From positions 372,001-436,000 of the forward strand of contig NZ_QRGO01000001.1 in NCBI RefSeq assembly GCF_003367195.1: a stretch of 64,000 bases of DNA. Direction: 5' to 3'. Under the pieces are notes generated by a model that worked only from the letters and a program-made list of their open reading frames with translations, was not told the origin of the DNA and made no database searches. The position numbers and the translations under genes were made by a program. Below are positions 27,082 through 34,637 of the stretch, piece after piece (position 1 is the stretch's first letter; each line of letters opens with the position of its first letter). The stretch is from Undibacter mobilis (GTDB taxonomy: Bacteria; Pseudomonadota; Alphaproteobacteria; Rhizobiales; Xanthobacteraceae).

Positions 27082-28185
27082 TCAAACCCCGATCATGCGC
27101 TCGCTCACCATGTAGCCGGTGAGCAGCAGCACGCCGAAGGCGACGATGGCAACGGCGGCGGCCGCCTCAAGACCACGCAGCAGCAACAGGCCGCCGCCGG
27201 CTTTCGACGCCGCGATCTTGCCGGCGACGCCGCGGGCCGCGACCGCCAGCATGGCAATGGCGGAGACGGTGATGGCGGTGCCGAGACCCATGACGAAGGT
27301 CGAGGCGATGCCGATCCAGAATATGCCCTGCGCCAGCGCAAAGACGAGGACGATGATCGCGCCCGAACAGGGCCGCAGACCGACGGCGACCACGGCGGCA
27401 AGGCCGCGGCGCAGCCAGTGTTTGCCGGTCAGTTCGCGCGGCTCCGGCGCATGAGCATGACCCCAGGCATGACCATCGTCGTGGTCGTGGTGGTGACCGT
27501 GGGAACACGCTTCGGAATGCACATGCGCGGGGTGATGGTGGTCATGATCGTGCCCGTGATCGTGATGATGGTCATGGCCGTGCGAGTGACCATGCGCGTG
27601 GGCATGAGCGAGTTGCGGCGCCTGCTGCGGCACCAGAAGCTTCAGGAAAGCCCGGCCCTTGACCCAAACCAGCCGCAGCCCGATCAGCACGATCAAGCCG
27701 TAGCTGACGATCTCGACGAAGCGCACGGTGTCGCCCATGACCTTCGACGTCGCGCCCAGCAGCACCGCGGCCACCGCCACGATGACCACCGCGGTCACCG
27801 CCTGCAGCACGGCCGAGATGAAGGAGAGCACAATGCCGCGCTTCCAGGTTTCATTGTTGGCAACGAGATAGGACGAGATCACCGCCTTGCCGTGGCCGGG
27901 ACCGGCGGCATGGAAGATGCCGTAGGCGAAAGAGATGCCCATCAGGCCGAAGGCCGCGGTGCCGTCGGCCTTGGAGGCGCGGATCGCACCCGACAGCATG
28001 CGGTAGAACTCGGCCTGCTTCATCAGGATCCAGCCCGTGAAGCCATCGAGCGACTGCGGCGCCGGGCCCGCCGACGCGCCGAACGGCGCGGCGGATGCCG
28101 CATCGATGAGGCCGGCGACGGCCAGAACGATCGCGAGAAGCAAAAGCGATTGCGTGAGGGCAGAGCGCCGCGCGAACCATGTCAT
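27082..28185 (-). CDS. NicO-family nickel/cobalt transporter
   Basis: The 367-residue membrane protein has about seven to eight helices and the NicO hallmarks ISFAYGIFHAAGPGHGKAVISSY (HAxGPGHGK motif) and GLRPCSGAIIVLVFALAQG. Between them lies a long His-rich cytoplasmic or periplasmic loop, about residues 195-250, dominated by HGHSHGHDHHHDHGHD-type repeats. NicO members include RcnA exporters and presumed importers, so direction is open. Its nearness to the cobalt-type nitrile hydratase suggests cobalt, which is inference. A DUF1007 gene precedes it by 45 bases and a CDF gene lies further upstream. Confidence 0.9.
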   Translation of the reverse strand: MTWFARRSALTQSLLLLAIVLAVAGLIDAASAAPFGASAGPAPQSLDGFTGWILMKQAEFYRMLSGAIRASKADGTAAFGLMGISFAYGIFHAAGPGHGKAVISSYLVANNETWKRGIVLSFISAVLQAVTAVVIVAVAAVLLGATSKVMGDTVRFVEIVSYGLIVLIGLRLVWVKGRAFLKLLVPQQAPQLAHAHAHGHSHGHDHHHDHGHDHDHHHPAHVHSEACSHGHHHDHDDGHAWGHAHAPEPRELTGKHWLRRGLAAVVAVGLRPCSGAIIVLVFALAQGIFWIGIASTFVMGLGTAITVSAIAMLAVAARGVAGKIAASKAGGGLLLLRGLEAAAAVAIVAFGVLLLTGYMVSERMIGV

Positions 28186-28230
28186 GGAAGGTTTCCCCGG
28201 ATCGCCGCCCCGCGATCGATCAGATTCGGC

Positions 28231-28881
28231 TCAAGGACAGTGAACGAGAATTCTGTTGGCGAACTCGGCGCCGATGGCCATGCTGACATTGGGCTGATCG
28301 ACGGGTATCTGGCTGAGCGCCTTGCCTTCGGCGAAGGTCATTTCGCGCGGCAGCACGACATCGAGCTTGCAGTGCGCCGGCGCATCGACAAGCTTCGCCG
28401 GGTTCTGCTTGGCAAACGAGAAATCGACGAAGATCGTCGGATCGTAAACCTCGACCTGCAACTCCCTGGTCTTCACCGGATGCTCGAAGGGCAGCGTCAG
28501 GTGCAAGGTCAGCACCGCGTCCTTCCATTCGAGATAATAGCCGGGGGCGGGCTCCTTGAGCTTCACCTTCTTGCCGTCGACCTTCACGTAGGTGAAGTAG
28601 TCGTATTCCTTCAGCGACTCGACATTGACCTGCGCCAGCGGCTGCAGCTCCTCGCGGGTGAACTCGCCTTTGACCTTGCTCTCATAACCCTGCGTGGCGA
28701 AGGCCGAGAACATGTCATCGAAGGCCCAGGCGTGGCGGATGCCGGTGATGGTGCCGTCCGGCGCGTAAACGAGCTCGGTCTGCATCGTCACCCAGACATG
28801 CGGGTGGGCGCGCGCCGGCTCGGCGACAATAATCATGCCGTAAACGGCGGCCAGTGCGGCAAGAAAGCGGGAGCCGGTCAT
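28231..28881 (-). CDS. DUF1007 family periplasmic protein
   Basis: The 216-residue product has a signal peptide (MTGSRFLAALAAVYGMIIVAEPARA) followed by HPHVWVTMQTELVYA, the hallmark of DUF1007. GIRHAWAFDDMFSAFATQGY and the C-terminal DQPNVSMAIGAEFANRI segments support this. Proteins of this family are regularly encoded beside NicO transporters and are thought to act as a periplasmic partner for metal delivery; the mechanism is not established. AGGAA precedes the ATG at 28881. The N-terminal His pair after cleavage could bind metal. Confidence 0.88.
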   Translation of the reverse strand: MTGSRFLAALAAVYGMIIVAEPARAHPHVWVTMQTELVYAPDGTITGIRHAWAFDDMFSAFATQGYESKVKGEFTREELQPLAQVNVESLKEYDYFTYVKVDGKKVKLKEPAPGYYLEWKDAVLTLHLTLPFEHPVKTRELQVEVYDPTIFVDFSFAKQNPAKLVDAPAHCKLDVVLPREMTFAEGKALSQIPVDQPNVSMAIGAEFANRILVHCP

Positions 28882-28959
28882 GTGGTTCCTGTCAGACCCG
28901 AACAAGGCGCCACCATTAGCACAGTCTGCGGCGGAAACGGGGCGGCGGCCAAAACACGG

Positions 28960-29916
28960 CTAACGGCGGGCGTTGGCATCGCAGGCGGTCTCGCAGGTGC
29001 CCTTGTCCGCCGTCTCGACCTGAACGGTGCAATGGCCGATGCCGAAACGGTGCTCCAGCTCATGGGCAAGCCTGTGCAGGAAGGCGTCGCCGGGATGGCC
29101 GGCCGGCGTGACGAGATGCGCCGTCAACGCGTTCTCGGTGGTGCTCATGGCCCAGATGTGCAGATCGTGAACGCCCTGCACCTCGGGCAGACCTTGGAGA
29201 TAGCCGCGCACGACGGTGGGGTCGATTTCGCGCGGCGCGGCGTTGAGCGCGAGGCGCAGCGAGTCACGCAAAAGCCGCCAGGTGCCGACCAGGATCACGG
29301 CGGAAATCAGCAGGCTCACTGCGGGGTCGAGCCATTGCCAGCCGGTCAGCCAGATGCCGAAACCAGCGGCGATGACCGCGACCGACACGGCGGCGTCCGC
29401 CACCATATGCAGGAAAGCGCCGTGCATGTTGAGATCGGACTTGCTGCCGTGGCTCAACATCCAGGCGGAGGCGCCGTTGACGACGACGCCGAGCGCGGCC
29501 AGCAACATCACCGTGCCGCTCGCCACCGGCTGCGGCGCCGCGAAGCGTTCGATCGCCTCATAGCCGATGACGGCCACGGCTGCGACCAGCAACAGGCCAT
29601 TGGCCAGCGCCGCGAGGATCGAGGCGGCGCCCAATTGATAAGTATAGCCACTCGACGGACGCCAGCGTGCAACCGCGAAGGCGACCCAGGCCAGTATCAG
29701 GCCCATGACGTCGCTGAGATTGTGACCGGCGTCGGCGATCAGCGCGAGCGAATTGGCCCACAGGCCGAAGCCGAACTGCGCTGCGACCAGCGCAACGTTG
29801 AGAGCGGTGGCGATCGCGAAGGTGCGGCCGAAATTGGTCGGCGCATGATGATGCCCGCCAATACCGTGGCTGTGAGAATGGGTGTGATCGTGGGAATGCG
29901 AATGGTCGTGCGGCAT
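28960..29916 (-). CDS. Cation diffusion facilitator (CDF) metal transporter
   Basis: The 318-residue protein has a His-rich N-terminus (MPHDHSHSHDHTHSHSHG) and six membrane helices with CDF motifs: NSLALIADAGHNLSDVMGLILAW (the HNxxD metal site of helix 2) and MHGAFLHMVADAAVSVAVI (the HxxxD site of helix 5). A C-terminal cytoplasmic domain contains GVHDLHIWAMSTTENALTAHL. The HN-D, H-D pattern fits zinc or zinc/cobalt export, but the metal is not proven. It follows DUF1007 and NicO genes on the same strand. Confidence 0.92.
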   Translation of the reverse strand: MPHDHSHSHDHTHSHSHGIGGHHHAPTNFGRTFAIATALNVALVAAQFGFGLWANSLALIADAGHNLSDVMGLILAWVAFAVARWRPSSGYTYQLGAASILAALANGLLLVAAVAVIGYEAIERFAAPQPVASGTVMLLAALGVVVNGASAWMLSHGSKSDLNMHGAFLHMVADAAVSVAVIAAGFGIWLTGWQWLDPAVSLLISAVILVGTWRLLRDSLRLALNAAPREIDPTVVRGYLQGLPEVQGVHDLHIWAMSTTENALTAHLVTPAGHPGDAFLHRLAHELEHRFGIGHCTVQVETADKGTCETACDANARR

Positions 29917-29977
29917 GCGACAGAAATAGCGCGGCGGCCAATGGATACTAGAACGTAATAGTGTGACAGATCTGTCG

Positions 29978-30056
29978 GGTGGGCTGAGCAACGCGAAGCT
30001 CACCAGCAAGTGCCACGGTGGGCTCGGCGCTACGCGTCTTAGCCCACCCTACGCAC
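29978..30056. repeat. GTGGGCT-type intergenic repeat with imperfect inverted structure
   Basis: The stretch between the CDF and gamma-glutamyltransferase-like genes holds two GGTGGGCTC/GTGGGCTGAG-like segments and ends with TTAGCCCACCCTACG, which can pair with them. Similar GTGGGC...GCCCAC elements are common in Bradyrhizobium-type intergenic DNA. It may act as a transcription end for the 30061 gene on the minus strand. Confidence 0.5.
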
Positions 30057-30060
30057 CTCA

Positions 30061-31659
30061 TCACACCCCCGCCGCGCCGCCGTCGGCGCGTGGATCATGG
30101 CCGCCTTCGCAAGTACCATCCGGATGCAGCACCACGGCGCCGGCATGACCCATGGTGTCGGAATAGTCGGCGTCCAGCACGTCGACATCGTGGCCCGCCG
30201 ACATCAGCCGGTCGACAAGCCGCTCATCGAAGCGCTTTTCCAATCGCAAATTCATGTGTGACGAACCCCAGGTACGCCCCAGCAGCCAGCGCGGCGCATC
30301 GAGCGCGCGCTCGAGCGGCTGTTTGTATGTGACATGGCGCGTGAACAGCGCGCTCTGCGTCTGCGGCTGGCCCTCGCCGCCCATGGTGCCATAGGCCATG
30401 ACCCGGCCATCCTTGAGGACCGCGAGCGCGGGATTGAGCGTGTGGAACGGACGGCGGCCGGGCGCGAGCGCGTTGAGCGCGCGCTCGTCGAGCGAGAAAC
30501 TGGCGCCGCGGTTCTGCATCAGCACGCCGGTCTTCGGCAGCACGACGCCGGAGCCGAACTCCCAGTAGATCGACTGGATGTAGGAGACGACAAGACCGGA
30601 CGCATCCGCCGCGCCCATCCAGATGGTGTCACCGCGCGCCGAGGGATCGGGCCACGGCGCAGCTTTCTTCGGATCGATCTTCGCCGCCTCGCCATCGAGG
30701 AACGCCGCGTCGAGAAACCGCGACAGCGGACCGTCAATGCGATCGGGATCGGTGACGACGCGATCGCGCACCAGAAAGGCGCGCTTGGTGGCTTCGATCA
30801 GGCCGTGGATATGCGCGAAGCTTTCGCCATCGCCGATGCGCAGACGATCGTACAAAGCGAGGATGATAAGCGAGGCAAGGCCCTGGGTCGGCGCCGGCGT
30901 ATTGTAAAGCGTACCGGCGCTGACATTGACGCTCAAGGGGTCGGTGACGAAGGCTTCGTATTTCGTCAGATCCTCGCGCGTCACCGGCGAACCGATACGC
31001 TCGAGGTCGGCGGCCATCTCGCGGCCGACATCGCCGCGATAGAAATCGGCAAGACCGGCATTGGCAAGATGATCGAGCGTCGCGGCCAAAGCCGGTTGCT
31101 TCATGGTCGCGCCTTCGTCCGGCGCCTTGCCGTCGACGAGGAAGGCCTCGCCGAAGCCGGGCACCTTTTCCAGCTCGGCAAACTTGTCGCGCGTCAAGGC
31201 CCCCTGGCTGCGCGTCACCTTGTAGCCCTCGCGCGCATGCCTGATCGCGGCGGACAGCAACAGATCGAGCGGCAGCCTGCCGCGATGCGCGCGCGCCGCG
31301 TCGAACGCCCGTTGCCAGCCGGCGATGGCGCCCGGCACGGTGAGCGCGGCGCCCGGCCCGCGCGTCGGCATCTCGTGATGACCGGCATCGCGATAGAAAC
31401 GGACGGTCGCCTTCGCCCCGGCGCGCCCGGCGCCCATGATGGCGCGCACGCGGCCATTCGGTTCGCGGATCAGCCAGAAGCCGTCGCCGCCGATGTGGTT
31501 CATGTGCGGATAGACGGCGGCAACCGACGCCGCCATGGCGATCATCGCCTCGATGGCGTTGCCGCCTTCGGCGAGAATGGCGCGGCCATCCTCGGCGGCG
31601 GCGGCATGCGGCGCGGCGACGACCCCGCGACGATGGCCGGCGGTGTGGAGATTAGTCAT
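30061..31659 (-). CDS. Gamma-glutamyltransferase-family (Ntn) hydrolase, cytoplasmic HpxW-like
   Basis: The 532-residue protein has the GGT fold: GVVAAPHAAAAEDGRAIL and GGNAIEAMIAMAASVAAVYPHMNHIGGDGF at the N-terminus, TLYNTPAPTQGLASLI in the middle and MAYGTMGGEGQPQTQSALFT near the end. Self-cleavage would occur before the Thr of GDTIWMGAADASGLV, so the usual TTH is DTIW, as in the oxamate-amidohydrolase-like (HpxW) branch. There is no signal peptide, unlike periplasmic GGTs of glutathione metabolism. The QSIYWEFGSGVVLPKTGVLM segment is also typical of this branch. The substrate is unproven. Confidence 0.82.
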   Translation of the reverse strand: MTNLHTAGHRRGVVAAPHAAAAEDGRAILAEGGNAIEAMIAMAASVAAVYPHMNHIGGDGFWLIREPNGRVRAIMGAGRAGAKATVRFYRDAGHHEMPTRGPGAALTVPGAIAGWQRAFDAARAHRGRLPLDLLLSAAIRHAREGYKVTRSQGALTRDKFAELEKVPGFGEAFLVDGKAPDEGATMKQPALAATLDHLANAGLADFYRGDVGREMAADLERIGSPVTREDLTKYEAFVTDPLSVNVSAGTLYNTPAPTQGLASLIILALYDRLRIGDGESFAHIHGLIEATKRAFLVRDRVVTDPDRIDGPLSRFLDAAFLDGEAAKIDPKKAAPWPDPSARGDTIWMGAADASGLVVSYIQSIYWEFGSGVVLPKTGVLMQNRGASFSLDERALNALAPGRRPFHTLNPALAVLKDGRVMAYGTMGGEGQPQTQSALFTRHVTYKQPLERALDAPRWLLGRTWGSSHMNLRLEKRFDERLVDRLMSAGHDVDVLDADYSDTMGHAGAVVLHPDGTCEGGHDPRADGGAAGV

Positions 31660-31664
31660 TCTCT

Positions 31665-31766
31665 ATCATTCCGGGGCGCGAGTGAAACGAGCGAACCCGG
31701 AATCCAATACTCACAGACCGGGGTTATGGATTCCGGGCCCGGCCCTGCGGGCCGCCCCGGAATGAC
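31665..31766. repeat. GTCATTCCGG-type palindromic intergenic element, long copy
   Basis: It runs from ATCATTCCGG (one base off the family arm) to CCGGAATGAC, with an inner pair CCGGAATCCA and TGGATTCCGG. The segment CGGGGTTATGGATTCCGGG is nearly shared with the copy at 43634, showing common origin. It lies between the M3 peptidase gene and the Ntn hydrolase gene. Confidence 0.85.
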
Positions 31767-31767
31767 G

Positions 31768-33822
31768 TCAAGCCGCCGCCTCATCAAGCCCCCGCTTCTT
31801 CAAGAGCGCGTCGACCGACGGCAGCTTGCCGCGGAAGGCCTTGTAGGCCTCCGCGGGGTCGCGGAGATTGCCGGCGCTGTAGATGAAATCGTGCAGGCGC
31901 TTGGCGGTGGCGGCGTCGAAGGCGTTGCCGGTTTCCTCGAAGGCTTCGAAGGCGTCGGCATCGAGCACCTCCGACCACATATACGAGTAATAGCCGGCAG
32001 CGTAGCCATCGCCGGAGAACAGATGACCGAAGTGCGGCAGGCGGTGCCGCATCACGATCTCGGCCGGCATCTGAAGGGCGGCAAGGCGATCCTTCTCGAA
32101 CTGCGTGACGTCGAGCGTGTCTGCAATGCCCTTGTCGTGAATGTCGAGATCGACCAGCGCGCAGGACGTATATTCGACGGTGGCGAAGCCCTGATTGAAG
32201 GTGCGCGTCGCCAGCACCTTGTCGAGCAGCGCCTTCGGCATTGGCGCGCCGGTCTTGGCGTGGCGCGCATATTTCTCAAGGATCGCCGGCACTTCCAGCC
32301 AGTGCTCGTAAAGCTGCGACGGCAGTTCGACGAAGTCGCGCGCCACCGCGGTGCCCGACAAGGTCGGGTAGGTCACGTTCGACAACAGGCCGTGCAGGCC
32401 GTGGCCGAATTCGTGAAACAAAGTGCGCGCGTCGTCGAACGACAACAGCGCCGGCTCACCCGCCGCCGGTTTGGAAAAATTGCAGACATTGAGGATGACC
32501 GGCCGGGTGTCGCCGGTGAGGCGCTGCTGGTCGCGCAGCGAGGTCATCCACGCGCCGGAATGCTTCGACGGCCGGGCGAAGTAATCGCCGATGAACAGGC
32601 CGACATGCTTTCCGGCGGCGTCGCTCACCTTCCAGGCGCGAGCGTCGGGGTGATAGAGCGGCACCGTCACGGGCTTGAAGGTAACGCCGAAGAGGCGCGT
32701 CGCGGTTTCGAACGCCGCCTCGATCATCTTGTCGAGCTGGAAATACGGTTTGATCTCGGACTCATCCAGATCGTATTTCGCCTTGCGCAGCTTCTCCGCG
32801 TAATAGCGCCAGTCATGCGGCGCCAGTTTGAAATTGCCGCCCTCGGCCGCAATCATCTCCTGCAGCGCATCGCGCTCGCGGCCGGCTCTGGCGCGGGCGC
32901 GGCCCCAGACGTTGTTCAGCAGGTCGCGCGCCGCTTCCGGCGTTTTCGCCATCGTGTCTTCGAGGCGGTAGTCGGCGAAAGAGGCAAAGCCGAGCAAACG
33001 CGCACGCTCGTCGCGCAGCTTCACCATCTCGGCGATCACGGCGCGGTTGTCGGTCGCGCCGCCATTCTCGCCGCGCCTGATCCAGGCATCGAACACCTTC
33101 TCGCGCAGATCGCGGCGTGACGAAAACTGCAGAAAACCCTCGCAGGACGAGCGCAGCAGCGTGATGGCGTATTTGCCGGGATGGCCGCGATCCGCCGCCG
33201 CCGCGCCGGCCGCGGCGCGGGCGAAATCCGGCAGTCCGGCGAGATCGGCCTCCTCCAGGATCAGCGCCCAGGATTTCTCGTCGGCGAGCACGTTCTGGCC
33301 GAACTGGGTGCCGAGCGAGGCGAGCCGCTCGTTGATGGCGGCGAGGCGGTCCTGCTTGTCCTTGTCGAGCGCGCCACCGGCGCGGACGAAGCGCGAATGA
33401 GTGCGGTCGAGCAAACGGGCCTGCTCATCGTTCAGGCCGAGCGTGTCGCGGCGGGCATAGAGGTCGGCGATACGCGCATAAAGCTGGGCATTGAGGTACA
33501 GCGCGCTGGAATGGCGCGCGAGCAGCGGCGAGATATCGCGCTCAATGGCCTCGATTTCGTCGCCGGTATCGGCGCCAGCCTTGACGAAGAACACATTGGC
33601 GACCTTGTCGAGGTCGCGGCCGCTTTTCTCCAGCGCCTCGATGGTGTTGGCGAAAGTCGGCGCGGCCTTGTCGGCGGCAATTGTCGCGATCTCGGCGCGG
33701 TGGCGCTCGAGCGCGGCATCGAAGGCCGGGCGAAAATGTTCAGGCTTGAGGTCGTTGAAAGACGGCAGGCCGAAAGCCTGGGTCCAGTCGGCGAGCAGGG
33801 GATTCGTGGCGGTGTTTGTCAT
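31768..33822 (-). CDS. M3-family metallopeptidase (peptidyl-dipeptidase Dcp / oligopeptidase A type)
   Basis: The 684-residue cytoplasmic enzyme contains the zinc site FHEFGHGLHGLLSNVTYPTL (HExxH) and the downstream ARDFVELPSQLYEHW with the third ligand Glu region. The flanking CNFSKPAAGEPALLSFDDA and GVTFKPVTVPLYHPDARAW segments are typical of Dcp/PrlC-like M3A peptidases. It would digest small peptides. The ARDFVELPSQ pattern fits Dcp better than thimet-type PrlC, but I keep the call at family level. It is the only gene between repeats and the DUF892 gene. Confidence 0.92.
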   Translation of the reverse strand: MTNTATNPLLADWTQAFGLPSFNDLKPEHFRPAFDAALERHRAEIATIAADKAAPTFANTIEALEKSGRDLDKVANVFFVKAGADTGDEIEAIERDISPLLARHSSALYLNAQLYARIADLYARRDTLGLNDEQARLLDRTHSRFVRAGGALDKDKQDRLAAINERLASLGTQFGQNVLADEKSWALILEEADLAGLPDFARAAAGAAAADRGHPGKYAITLLRSSCEGFLQFSSRRDLREKVFDAWIRRGENGGATDNRAVIAEMVKLRDERARLLGFASFADYRLEDTMAKTPEAARDLLNNVWGRARARAGRERDALQEMIAAEGGNFKLAPHDWRYYAEKLRKAKYDLDESEIKPYFQLDKMIEAAFETATRLFGVTFKPVTVPLYHPDARAWKVSDAAGKHVGLFIGDYFARPSKHSGAWMTSLRDQQRLTGDTRPVILNVCNFSKPAAGEPALLSFDDARTLFHEFGHGLHGLLSNVTYPTLSGTAVARDFVELPSQLYEHWLEVPAILEKYARHAKTGAPMPKALLDKVLATRTFNQGFATVEYTSCALVDLDIHDKGIADTLDVTQFEKDRLAALQMPAEIVMRHRLPHFGHLFSGDGYAAGYYSYMWSEVLDADAFEAFEETGNAFDAATAKRLHDFIYSAGNLRDPAEAYKAFRGKLPSVDALLKKRGLDEAAA

Positions 33823-33907
33823 GCCCCTGATCTAGGACATGCGGGGCGCAAACTAAAGGTCCGGGGGGCGGGCGCGAAAACTGCTGAACCTGCCCGGCCC
33901 GACACAG

Positions 33908-33938
33908 AAAGGCCCCGAGCCTTGCGGCCGGGGCCTTT
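33908..33938 (-). terminator. Intrinsic terminator-like hairpin after the DUF892 gene
   Basis: AAAGGCCCCG (33908-33917) pairs with CGGGGCCTTT (33929-33938), a 10-bp stem with an 11-base loop, followed on the minus strand by CTGTG after a short U run. It lies about 80 bases beyond the DUF892 stop and can also read from the other strand. Confidence 0.65.
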
Positions 33939-34019
33939 CCGGATCGTCGCGATGTCCTGCCTAACCGCGCGATCGGAGCTGCCCGTTGGGACGGGCAGCA
34001 CTACATCAGGCAACCATCA

Positions 34020-34523
34020 CTAGGCCGCTTTGGCGTTGATGCCGCGTTCGGCCAGCGCGGTGAGCTTGGCGTCGGCCGCCTTCTCCTCCTTGAGATTCTG
34101 CTCGAGGATGTTGGCGCAGTCGGCCCGGCCGAGTTGGCGCGCCCAGGCAATCAGAGTGCCGTAGCGGGTCATCTCATAATGTTCGACCGCCTGCCCCGCC
34201 GCGATCAAAGCGGCGTCCAGCCCCTTCTTGTCGTCGATCTCGCCGGCGATCTCGTTGGTTTCTTCGATGATGCCGTCAATCGCGGGACAGGCAACGCCTT
34301 CGGCCTTGGCACCGTGCATCTTGAAGACCTGTTCCAGTCGCACGACGTGGTTCTTGGTCTCGCCAAGATGCGCCTGCAGGCCCTGCTTGAGGCCGCCATC
34401 GGTCGCCTTCTCGATCATGTCGGGCAATGCCTTCAGAATCTGGTTCTCGGCGTAATAGATGTCCTTGAGCGTGTGAACGAACAAATCGTCCATCGTCTTG
34501 ATGTCTTTGCTGAACAGGCCCAT
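34020..34523 (-). CDS. DUF892 (YciF-type) ferritin-like four-helix protein
   Basis: The 167-residue protein shows the DUF892 pattern: MDDLFVHTLKDIYYAENQIL with the first iron-ligand type Glu, GLKQGLQAHLGETKNHVVRLEQVF, a DAALIAAGQAVEHYEMTRYGTL helix, and NILEQNLKEEKAADAKL. The carboxylate/His positions fit a di-iron four-helix bundle. The family is linked to osmotic and general stress; its chemistry is not known. A clear AAGGAGG site precedes the ATG. A terminator-like hairpin follows, so it is probably monocistronic. Confidence 0.88.
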   Translation of the reverse strand: MGLFSKDIKTMDDLFVHTLKDIYYAENQILKALPDMIEKATDGGLKQGLQAHLGETKNHVVRLEQVFKMHGAKAEGVACPAIDGIIEETNEIAGEIDDKKGLDAALIAAGQAVEHYEMTRYGTLIAWARQLGRADCANILEQNLKEEKAADAKLTALAERGINAKAA

Positions 34524-34637
34524 GGGGTCCTCCTTATTGAGATTGTTTGTGTGGAGCCGGCGCGCCCGGTTGTTCTGTTAATGCGTGAACCGCAGGCGCG
34601 TTCCTGTTCCGGCGCAAAAGCGCACAGCGGCGGGAAC

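Noticed and set aside
27418..29958. An 846-residue plus-strand frame rich in Gly, Asp and His across the NicO-CDF genes
   Set aside because: It is antisense to three genes with recognised domains; the long open frame comes from GC-rich codon use on the opposite strand.
30334..33120. A 928-residue plus-strand frame opposite the Ntn hydrolase and M3 peptidase genes
   Set aside because: No domain was recognised and it crosses a palindromic repeat between two well-defined minus-strand genes.
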